A stretch of DNA of 23,815 bases from Candidatus Aenigmatarchaeota archaeon (GTDB lineage Archaea; Aenigmatarchaeota; Aenigmatarchaeia; PWEA01; JAGHBM01), in contig JAGHBM010000046.1 of NCBI GenBank assembly GCA_021160955.1, positions 1 through 23,815 of the forward strand, read 5' to 3'. How positions within the stretch are numbered: the stretch's first letter is position 1; every line of letters starts with the position of its first letter. Of this stretch, positions 5,755-13,395 are shown one piece after another. Below the pieces are notes generated by a model that was given only the letters and a program-made list of their open reading frames with translations, was not told where the DNA came from and did not search any database. A program made the position numbers and the translations under genes.

Positions 5755-8700
5755 TTACTAACCTCGTTTATCTCTTCAACAATCTTTCTAAGTTTGTTTT
5801 CATTGTTCTCCTTCAACTCTTTATAACTTTCCTCGGAGATGAGACCTTCTTTATATTCTTCTTCAAGTAGTTTGAGAGTCTTCTCTATTTTTTCCTTTTC
5901 TTCTTCAAGCTTTCTCACATCTTTTTTAGGTGTTATAAGCCTTTTGAATTCTTGTGCACCTGGTATTTTTTTAGGCGATAGATGTTTCACCTTTCTTACT
6001 ATATATATTATGAGTCCAAGCGCCAATAATAAAATTGCCGTTAGTATCATCAACTGGTATTGGATTGCCATGGGTCCGAAGAATGGTATGAGGTATTTTT
6101 TCGCTGTCTTTATCTCCATCTCTGCTTGATCCAACAGATCCTTTGTAACTCTTATCTTTTCCTTTGCCTTTTCATACAATCCTGCATCCAAATATTCCTC
6201 AGCTATTCTTAAATTTCCCTGTGCATCTCCAAGTATTTCCTTCGCTGATCTCACATCTTTGTTATCCTTCTCGGCTTTCACTATTTCATTCTCAAGTTTT
6301 TCTATTCTGCTGTTCAGGGTTTGAATTTCATAGAACAATCTTTCCTTTTCGGTTTCAAAGACCCTTAAGACAAAATGTTTCTTATCAATTGTTTCCTTGG
6401 ATTTTACGGTGAAATTTCCCTCATAATTACCCGATTTTGCTTTCTCAGGAATTTCGAACTTTATCGTGAAATTTGTTGATGACCCTTTTGGTAAAATTGA
6501 AACAGATTTTGGTAGTTTTATCCAACTCTCATCTATTCCCTCTATCAAAACTTCCACATCGTGTAAATCCACATCACCGGTGTTATTCACACCGAGAACG
6601 GCATAACCTGACCAACCCTTTTCTATTTCAACCTCTTCCGGATAGCTTATTATCTCTATCTTAGGTATTTTTTCCTCCGATACTGCTGCTCCAGTGGGTC
6701 CCCTCCTCGAAGGAGGAACGGTTGTTGTTGTAACTTCTTTTTGTGTTGTGAATATCCTGTAAGCACCTGCTCTTTCGGTGCCGTAGTACAATACCATTGT
6801 TATTTTTGCTTCACCTATGTAATTCGTATGTGGTTCTATGGTATACGGTTTCTCTGATTTTGCTGGTACGTAAAATGTTTCCGCTCCAGAATCGAGTGAA
6901 TCTCCGTTGTCAGTTCTAGTCAAATTCCATACCAAAGTTACATCCCTTCCATTGTCTCCGGTGTTTTCCGTTATCACAGATATTCTAAGGTCTGGAACAC
7001 CGTTATCCAGGATGGTTATGTTCCTCAAGTCAAACGGGCCACCAACCAATTTGGTGAATATTTCTTTTGTTATCGTGCTAGATTCCTTCCCGACTGTGAC
7101 TTTCCATCTCCAAGATCCCTCGAGCATCGTTGTGTTTGAAGAGAATTCCCTGTAGTACACTCCTTGCTCCCTTCTAATCATTTCCACGTTGTAATTGCAT
7201 ACACCATTTACGTTCTCAAGACATACCATACTGTTCGATGGGTCGTAGAGGCTCGCGTTTATCCAATCTGGATCTATGCTTCTGATACCGTCTGTGACAC
7301 TTGCAGATACTATCAACTTTTCTGTTGTCGACACTTCTGTCGGTGCTTCCAAATCGAGGAGAAGTTGACCGGGATTTTTATAAAGTTGAATTATGTACTC
7401 AGTATCTTTGGTCACAGTTACGTTAGATATATTATCAAAGAAGTATGTCGTCGATAGAAGTGTATAGTTTCCTTCAGGATCATCTGATGTGAACAGAAAT
7501 GTTGGTGGTGGAACAATTGTTCCGTTCTCGTTGGTTGTATAGTTTTTTGGCCAATCTTCTGGCCATATTATCGTTCCGTTTGGGTTTTTTAGCCTTATGT
7601 TGACGTTTGCATCGGCAAGTTTATTTCCAGCGGCATCTCTTAGAATATATTCTATCCTTCCCGATTCACCCTTGTAATAGATCTTCATCTGGGTCTTCAA
7701 TGTGATGTTCAGCTTTACAAATATCGTGAAATTACCTTCGGAGGATCCTATCTTTCCGTGGTTGTCTTTAGCGTAGACCACTATATGGTAATCTCCCCTT
7801 TGAGACGTATTTGTATAGTTGTACACCCAATAAGATGATACATTGGTCATGTTATCGTTTTGAACGAATCCGTTTGGTTGGGTTATGTTTATCCTTACCC
7901 AGTCTATTCCCCATCCAGACTGATCTTCAACGGTTGCATTTATTATTATTGAAGAGAATTGATCTGACTTTTTTGGTTGTATGTTTATCGTTATAATGGG
8001 AGGACCAGTCTCCAAATGAAACCTGTCTTCCCAAGATGTGGTATTGGAGTAAAAGTATTGCTTCGAGACATTTACAATGACAGAATAATTTCCCAGTTCC
8101 TTTTCACTTGAATTCCACGTAGCATTATAATATCCATTGTTCTCATCATTTCCAATTAAATTGTAATAAAGCGTATCATTGTACTTCACCGTAAAGTTAA
8201 CGCTTGCTCCTTGGACTGGATTACCGTCTTGATCTGTTATGTTTGCTCTGAGAAGTATCTGCTCCCCACGGTAATGCGTAGAATTTTCTTCAGGTTCCAA
8301 CAACTGAATTCTGAAACTTCTCTTATCGAGAATGAATCTATTGTTCCAGGTTGTAGAGTTTGAACCGTAGTATTCCTTGGACACATTGACCATAACTGAA
8401 TAATTTCCCAGTTCCTTTCCAACAGTGTTCCACGAGCAGTTATAATATCCATTCCCTTCACTACTTCCTTCACATATGTAGGAAAGGGTGCTGTTGTATA
8501 TCAACATGAAGTTTACACTTGCGTTTTCCATGGGAGATCCGAAAATATCAGTTATGTTGACTTCAATTGTTATGTTGTCACCGTAGTACTGTGTTGAGTT
8601 CTCTTCAGGTTTTATCAAGTTTATTCTGAGGTTTTGTTTGTCCAATCTACCAACGGTCTTGTTTGTCGGGGCTTCCGTAAAGTTTGAAACGGGATAAAAT

Positions 8701-9416
8701 TTTATCCAATCCACCGCGGTACCATATGTTCCATAACTATCTGTCGTGGACTCTATGGTTGACTCGTCAGATGCGAATCTTGCCACAATTTCACTACCGG
8801 TGAAGAAGGCAGTTTCTTCCCCTGTTCCGGTTTTTTCTCTCACTTTGTTCCCGTTCACGTATAAATATGAATAATCGTACCCGGTTTCCGTGCTCCATTT
8901 CCAATAAACTTCAAGTGATTTTGCCCATGTCCTATTCCAGGAATATCCTATTCCAGGTGAGGTAGTTTGATTTGACCAGACGTTCATGTTGTTCTCATAA
9001 CCGCTTCTCCAGTGTGGAACATCTTTCATTAGTTTTCCCTTAGGTTTTTGTCCATTTTCTATAACGTCAAAATATATCCAAAACCTTCTGTTGAAGTTCC
9101 CAATGGTTCCATTTGCTATCCAAGTTATATTTCCCGTATCGAGAGTTGAATTTTCCCAATCGTAGGGCACAGAATAGTTTCCTTCCAAAACCCTTATAGA
9201 ATTGGAGTCGAATGTTCCCGTTACATTGTTGTCTTCAAGAATTTCAGTGAAGTTCATGTGAACGGTCACGCTCACGTTTTCTCTCTGTACTGAAGAATTC
9301 ACGTCAATTGGGATCCTGAAGTGCCACGATTCGTTCCACCATTCATCTGCAAGTGCATTCTGAAAGCTGATCAATAATAAAAAAATCATCGCCAAGAGCA
9401 ATGCTTTTGCCCTCAT
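5751..9416 (-). CDS. single-pass surface protein with Ig-like modules and cytosolic coiled-coil tail
   Basis: 1,221 residues. Residues 1-23 are a signal peptide (basic start, hydrophobic core, ALA at the cleavage site). About 25-135 resemble the DUF2341-type beta domain (W-x-F-R-I-P-I). About 259-365 and 366-470 are two near-identical Ig-like repeats. Further Ig-like and CARDB-like modules run to about 890. A Thr/Pro linker (TTTTVPP) follows, then a NEW3-like domain at about 912-1010, an extracellular coiled coil at about 1020-1105 and a transmembrane helix at about 1118-1140. Residues 1141-1221 are a basic, then coiled-coil, cytosolic tail with the motif GLISEESYKELK. The ectodomain has many N-x-S/T sequons, so it is probably glycosylated. 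The ATG overlaps the preceding coiled-coil gene (ATGA). The tail motif also occurs twice in the 511-residue operon partner, which suggests docking. The specific function is unknown. Confidence 0.85.
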   Translation of the reverse strand: MRAKALLLAMIFLLLISFQNALADEWWNESWHFRIPIDVNSSVQRENVSVTVHMNFTEILEDNNVTGTFDSNSIRVLEGNYSVPYDWENSTLDTGNITWIANGTIGNFNRRFWIYFDVIENGQKPKGKLMKDVPHWRSGYENNMNVWSNQTTSPGIGYSWNRTWAKSLEVYWKWSTETGYDYSYLYVNGNKVREKTGTGEETAFFTGSEIVARFASDESTIESTTDSYGTYGTAVDWIKFYPVSNFTEAPTNKTVGRLDKQNLRINLIKPEENSTQYYGDNITIEVNITDIFGSPMENASVNFMLIYNSTLSYICEGSSEGNGYYNCSWNTVGKELGNYSVMVNVSKEYYGSNSTTWNNRFILDKRSFRIQLLEPEENSTHYRGEQILLRANITDQDGNPVQGASVNFTVKYNDTLYYNLIGNDENNGYYNATWNSSEKELGNYSVIVNVSKQYFYSNTTSWEDRFHLETGPPIITINIQPKKSDQFSSIIINATVEDQSGWGIDWVRINITQPNGFVQNDNMTNVSSYWVYNYTNTSQRGDYHIVVYAKDNHGKIGSSEGNFTIFVKLNITLKTQMKIYYKGESGRIEYILRDAAGNKLADANVNIRLKNPNGTIIWPEDWPKNYTTNENGTIVPPPTFLFTSDDPEGNYTLLSTTYFFDNISNVTVTKDTEYIIQLYKNPGQLLLDLEAPTEVSTTEKLIVSASVTDGIRSIDPDWINASLYDPSNSMVCLENVNGVCNYNVEMIRREQGVYYREFSSNTTMLEGSWRWKVTVGKESSTITKEIFTKLVGGPFDLRNITILDNGVPDLRISVITENTGDNGRDVTLVWNLTRTDNGDSLDSGAETFYVPAKSEKPYTIEPHTNYIGEAKITMVLYYGTERAGAYRIFTTQKEVTTTTVPPSRRGPTGAAVSEEKIPKIEIISYPEEVEIEKGWSGYAVLGVNNTGDVDLHDVEVLIEGIDESWIKLPKSVSILPKGSSTNFTIKFEIPEKAKSGNYEGNFTVKSKETIDKKHFVLRVFETEKERLFYEIQTLNSRIEKLENEIVKAEKDNKDVRSAKEILGDAQGNLRIAEEYLDAGLYEKAKEKIRVTKDLLDQAEMEIKTAKKYLIPFFGPMAIQYQLMILTAILLLALGLIIYIVRKVKHLSPKKIPGAQEFKRLITPKKDVRKLEEEKEKIEKTLKLLEEEYKEGLISEESYKELKENNENKLRKIVEEINEVSK
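8083..8417 (-). repeat. recently duplicated Ig-like module inside the 1,221-residue surface protein
   Basis: The two protein repeats (about residues 259-365 and 366-470) share PEENSTxYxG, ASVNF, ELGNYSV and VNVSK. They are also alike at the DNA level: GAATAATTTCCCAGTTCCTT is identical at 8083-8102 and 8398-8417, a spacing of 315 bp (105 codons). This suggests a fairly recent tandem duplication. Confidence 0.75.
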
Positions 9417-10759
9417 TTGAGTCTCTCCCTCTCTATTTTCATTTCTATATCTGTGAGAACTTGTGAGAGTTCGTCGGTTATCTCTTCCAACGATTCAAGT
9501 TTTCTAGAAATTTCACGGAATTCTTCCTTTGAGTCTGATAGTTGAGAGTTCATCTTTGATTCAAACTCCTTTATCTTCTCTTCTACCATCTTTCTTGCAT
9601 TTTCGCCAACTTGTTTTCTCAAATCAAGGTAACCTCTCTCCATCTCTTCAAATCTGTCCATTATTTCTCTAAGGGCTTCTTCACCAGCTTTCTTCAAGTC
9701 GTTTTTCACGTCTTCTATAATTTTTTGTCTTTCTTCCAGTCGTTCGATTCTCTTCTCCAGCATCTCAATTTCTTCCATCTTAGGTCCTATTCTTTCCATC
9801 GTTTTCAGGTCAACGAATTCCATTTTATCTTCCATTTCCTTCAATCTATCACTCAAATCGGTGATCTTTGCTTCATGCCCACTGCTCTCTGTCATTATGT
9901 ACTTTAGCTTTTCAAGAATTTTTTTGTCAACGGATTCTTCGTTTTCCAATTCTCTGTCAATTTCCTTCATCTTTTGTATGAATTCGTTGATTTCGTTTTG
10001 CTTGGCATTTATTTCTTCTTCCAATTTGGAGAATTTTTCTTTAAAAGTAGACATCTGATCTTCAAGATTTTTTTTGATCATATCTTTGACGCTTTCCAAG
10101 ATTTTGTTTTCAACATCTTCAACTTTTTTCTTAATTTCTTCAAAAGATTCGATTTTGCTTTCTGTCTCATTAATTTTTTTGTCAATATCTTCCATTTGGG
10201 AATTGAATTTTTCTTCAAGTTCTCTGATAAGATTTTTTAGTTTGGTCATTTCATTTTCGCTGACACCAACTTTGTTGGAGACGTCTGATATCTTTTTGGT
10301 GAAGTCACTCAGGGAAGATTTTATTTTTTCGTACTGTTCATCGATTTCAGTTTTTAAGTGGTTCAATTCATACCTTATTTTTTCTTTTGCCTCTTCATTT
10401 TCATTCATTTTTTCTCTGAGGTTCTTTATATCCCTTTCAATGCTCTCAACCAGTTCATCCTTTTTTTCTTGTGATATCTCTAAGATGTTGAGTTTCTTTT
10501 GAATTTCGTTGATTTGAATTTCAACATCTTCGATTTTATCATTCTTCTTAATTTGTTCCCGAAGATCTTCAAGTGATAAATCAAGTTCGTTTATTTGTCC
10601 CTGTAGGTTGTAAATATTTTTTTGAAGTTTTTTTATCGTTTCATCGAACTCGTTGTTTTTCTCCAAGGACTCTATTCTCTCGAGTAGCTTTTTCGTGATG
10701 ATTATGTTGGATTTTATTATCTCTCCAATTGTTTCAACGAATGACTCTATTTCGTTCAT
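9413..10759 (-). CDS. long cytosolic coiled-coil rod protein
   Basis: I cannot assign a family. The 448 residues are almost entirely Glu/Lys/Leu/Ile heptads from about 20 to the end. There is no signal peptide, no hydrophobic helix and no enzymatic motif. Only short breaks are visible (near residues 290-300, GHEAK, and GPKMEE around 320). It should form an extended dimeric or trimeric rod in the cytosol. Its ATG overlaps the stop of the 511-residue gene and its stop overlaps the start of the surface-protein gene (ATGA at both ends). This implies coordinated synthesis of the three. SMC-like function is unlikely, because no ATPase heads are present. A scaffold or spacer between the membrane parts of the operon products is the simplest idea (inference). 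Confidence 0.8.
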   Translation of the reverse strand: MNEIESFVETIGEIIKSNIIITKKLLERIESLEKNNEFDETIKKLQKNIYNLQGQINELDLSLEDLREQIKKNDKIEDVEIQINEIQKKLNILEISQEKKDELVESIERDIKNLREKMNENEEAKEKIRYELNHLKTEIDEQYEKIKSSLSDFTKKISDVSNKVGVSENEMTKLKNLIRELEEKFNSQMEDIDKKINETESKIESFEEIKKKVEDVENKILESVKDMIKKNLEDQMSTFKEKFSKLEEEINAKQNEINEFIQKMKEIDRELENEESVDKKILEKLKYIMTESSGHEAKITDLSDRLKEMEDKMEFVDLKTMERIGPKMEEIEMLEKRIERLEERQKIIEDVKNDLKKAGEEALREIMDRFEEMERGYLDLRKQVGENARKMVEEKIKEFESKMNSQLSDSKEEFREISRKLESLEEITDELSQVLTDIEMKIERERLK

Positions 10760-12291
10760 ACTTCACCAAGTTTTTCTTTTATTTGGTCCAAATACCTTTT
10801 AGAAAGCAGTGGGTATCCCCTGGCCATCTTTTCCTTTGCCAACATCAATAAAGACTTGAGTTCCTCTCTTTTTTCTCCACTCAAAAGATTTATCTTTTCT
10901 TCAAGTTCTTCGAATTCAGATTTTTTCTTTTCCGGAATTTTTTCGACTTTTTTCACTTCTCCTTGAAGTTGCCTTTCGATTTCTTCAAGTTTCTTCAGAT
11001 TCTTTGACTTTATCTCTTCGTACGTCTTTTCAGAGATGCTTCCCTTTCTGTACTCTTCTTCCAAATTTTCAAGAAGTTCCATTATGTCCTTTTTCTTGTT
11101 CAGCAGGTTCTCTCCCTTGGGAAGGATTTTTACTTCCTCTTCAGGCGGCTTTGTTTTTTTCAACATCTCTATTTTTTCCTTGATCTCCACAATGGAATCG
11201 TTTATTTCGTTTAGTTTGGAATAGAGATCCCTAACCTTTTCTTCTATGCTCTTTTCCTTCACATCCTCTATATCGATCTTTTCGTTCAGTTTTTTGATGC
11301 TTTCATCTATTTCGTTCAGCCAAGACTTCAGGTCAGTCGGCTGTTCTTTCGTGTTCAAGTCGAGGATTTCCTTGTTTATTTCATCCAAGAGTACTTTGTT
11401 CTTTTCAAAAATCTCGTTGTATGCACTTTCCGATATGAGGTTTTCCTTCCTCTGCATCTCAAGTCTCTTAAGAAGTGTTTCTATCTCCGCTTTTCTGTTC
11501 TCCAACTCTTTTATCTTCTCTTCCTTTCCCATTTCGGGTATTTTTGTAACTTCTTCTATAGCCTTCTTGAGATCTTCCTTGCTCACTTTTGAGTCGAGTT
11601 GGATTCTGTTTTCATCCACGCTTCTCATGAGTTCTTTTGTCATTTCATCCAGTTTAGATATATCCTCTTTCATCTTGTCGAATTCATCTAGCCTTTTTCC
11701 CATTTCCAGGTAGAATCTTTCGGCCTTTGCGGCATCCCTTTTCGTAGAGGACTTTATGTCACGTACTTCCTCAACTGCTTCTTCAATCTCTTTAACTATC
11801 TCGGCTAAGTTCTCTATGCTCTTTATATTGTCCAAAATCTTTTCGGCCCTTCTAATTCTCTTCGATAGATCTTTAAGGATAACATCATTTTTTTCTAAAG
11901 TAGCATTTATCTTTTCGATTTCCTTTTCTCTTTTTTCCATGATTTTTTCGATCTTTTCAGGTTCTATGTTCTTAACACTCTCTTCAAGTTTTCCGATACG
12001 TGATTCCATTTCTCTTATCGTTGCATCCCTTTGGAATAATAATGATCTTATCTCTCCTATATTCTCAGCAAGTTCGTTTATCCTCTTTTCCCTGTCGGCG
12101 TCGAGTTCTCTTATAGTGTTGACTATTGCACCGAGTTTTTCGACTTTCATCAAGACCTTGTTTATGTCGTTGGTCGATTCTTCAAATGTATCTTCCTCTA
12201 TCGGTGTCTTCACTTCCTCGGGTGCAACTACTCCCTGCTCTTTTAGGATTTCACCGACGGGCTTTTCTTCATCTTTTTTCTTTTTGGCCAT
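10756..12291 (-). CDS. cytosolic coiled-coil protein with two copies of the ISExxYxE docking motif
   Basis: 511 residues with no signal peptide or membrane helix. The first 40 residues are Lys/Glu-rich and hold GEILKEQGVVAPEEV. This weakly resembles the start of GspE/MshE N-terminal domains, but is too short to claim as one. About 45-265 is a long helical region that includes the unusually uncharged stretch IGEIRSLLFQRDATIREME. Two copies of a helical-hairpin motif follow: NLISESAYNEI near 285-300 and GSISEKTYEEI near 415-430, each followed by an Asn/Lys-rich helix. The C-terminus ends in LAKEKMARGYPLLSKRYLDQI, similar in pattern to the end of the giant protein. It starts 9 bp after the giant gene, with an AGGTG site 6 bases before the ATG. 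It is probably the adaptor linking the membrane proteins (inference). Confidence 0.8.
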   Translation of the reverse strand: MAKKKKDEEKPVGEILKEQGVVAPEEVKTPIEEDTFEESTNDINKVLMKVEKLGAIVNTIRELDADREKRINELAENIGEIRSLLFQRDATIREMESRIGKLEESVKNIEPEKIEKIMEKREKEIEKINATLEKNDVILKDLSKRIRRAEKILDNIKSIENLAEIVKEIEEAVEEVRDIKSSTKRDAAKAERFYLEMGKRLDEFDKMKEDISKLDEMTKELMRSVDENRIQLDSKVSKEDLKKAIEEVTKIPEMGKEEKIKELENRKAEIETLLKRLEMQRKENLISESAYNEIFEKNKVLLDEINKEILDLNTKEQPTDLKSWLNEIDESIKKLNEKIDIEDVKEKSIEEKVRDLYSKLNEINDSIVEIKEKIEMLKKTKPPEEEVKILPKGENLLNKKKDIMELLENLEEEYRKGSISEKTYEEIKSKNLKKLEEIERQLQGEVKKVEKIPEKKKSEFEELEEKINLLSGEKREELKSLLMLAKEKMARGYPLLSKRYLDQIKEKLGEV

Positions 12292-12300
12292 GACTCACAC

Positions 12301-13395
12301 CTATTTTCCTCCTTCAAGTTTCTTAATCCTATTCTCCAGGGATTCTATATAAGTTTCTGCCATCCTAAATTGGGTTTGTTTTATCTTTTCCTTTGCAAGT
12401 TTTATCTCTATCTCTATGTCGTAAGTATCAATACCTTTCTTCTTCAACTTTTCGGTTCTGGATTCTATCTCAGATAGCCTCTTACTCAAATCTTTGTACA
12501 GTGCCAATTCCTTCTCAGATATTCTTGCCGTGTTGTGGAGTAGCGGTCTGAACCTCACGAACCATGGTCTACCTTCGTTAAACTCTGGGTTTTGTATTAG
12601 GGCAGTTCCTGTCTCGAGTCTCGGTAAACTCTTTGCAAATTCTTCGCCGTATTTCTCCTTTATCCTTACGACGTCTTTCTCGTATTTGGTTCTCATCTGA
12701 ACCTCTGATGATATGACTGCTCTGACAGTTTCTCTGAAGTCTTTTATAACCTGCGAGATCATTATCAATCCTATTCCCCACTTTCTGAATTCTCTGACAC
12801 CTCTCTCCAATGCTTTGTAACCGCTTTTTCCACCGTACTTTGGTAAGAGTCTGTGGACTTCATCATAAACTATCAATAATCTCAAGTTTTTGGACTCTTC
12901 CCAAGGAACTTTGAATATCGAATCTATCGTTTTGACCACGAATTTATCCAACTGTGATGGGGTCATCTTGTTGAGACAGAAGACCGTTATCTCTCCCTTG
13001 TTGAGATACTTCTTAATGTCAACTTCAACATCAGGATCAGTTATGTCCAGTATGTTTCCTTTGAATCCACGCGCCTCTTCTCTCTTCATTCCAAATTCTG
13101 GATAGCGCTTGAGCATATCTTCATCTCTACACGGTCTAACGAATCCTGTCCATTGTGCCGTAGGATCGAATACTATTACCGGTATCCCCTTGAGTAGCGC
13201 CTCTTCAGCTATGACCATTGCACCCACGGTTTTACCTGAACCAGTACCACCTGCAACTATCATGTGCTGGGTGAGCTTGTTCAAGTCCCATCTGGCATCC
13301 ACGTCGGTCTCTGCAATCTTTCCAATCTTCACGCCCTTTGGAAGTTTCTTAAAGTCCAGTGGGAACACATATTTTCTCTGTGACTTTTTCTTTGC
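12301..13395 (-). other. HerA/VirB4-like ATPase domain and C-terminal coiled coil of the giant protein
   Basis: This part covers about residues 3474-3837. The order is GKI-ETDVDARWDLNKLTQHMIV, then Walker A, VFDPTAQW (as in the DPxxE segment of HerA/VirB4), Walker B with VHRLLPKYGG, GIGLIMISQVIKDF, and the polar segment ISSEVQMRTKYEKD that normally contains the arginine-finger region. All core motifs look intact, so the ATPase should be active. No NurA nuclease is encoded beside it, so the usual HerA-NurA repair role is not suggested. The last 60 residues are a charged coiled coil. Confidence 0.8.

Noticed and set aside
8237..8473. Alternative minus-strand frame of 78 codons inside the surface-protein gene
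   Set aside because: It lies fully within well-supported Ig-like repeats in another frame and has no independent evidence.
9413..10759. SMC or Rad50-like protein
   Set aside because: No Walker A/B heads or hinge are present; only a rod.
9413..12291. FlaC/FlaD/FlaE archaellum accessory proteins
   Set aside because: The two proteins are coiled coils, but no archaellin, FlaH, FlaI or FlaJ gene lies nearby and I see no FlaCE signature. Coiled-coil composition alone is not evidence.
11756..12352. Plus-strand open frame of 198 codons, and similar Ser/Phe-rich frames over the coiled-coil genes
   Set aside because: These are the complement of Glu/Lys-rich codons (TTC/TTT/TCT), a typical artefact of coiled-coil genes. 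There is no ribosome site and no recognisable motif.
12301..13395. HerA-NurA DNA end-resection role for the ATPase
   Set aside because: The domain is membrane-tethered below a giant ectodomain. No NurA, Mre11 or Rad50 gene is present, and the operon partners are surface and coiled-coil proteins.
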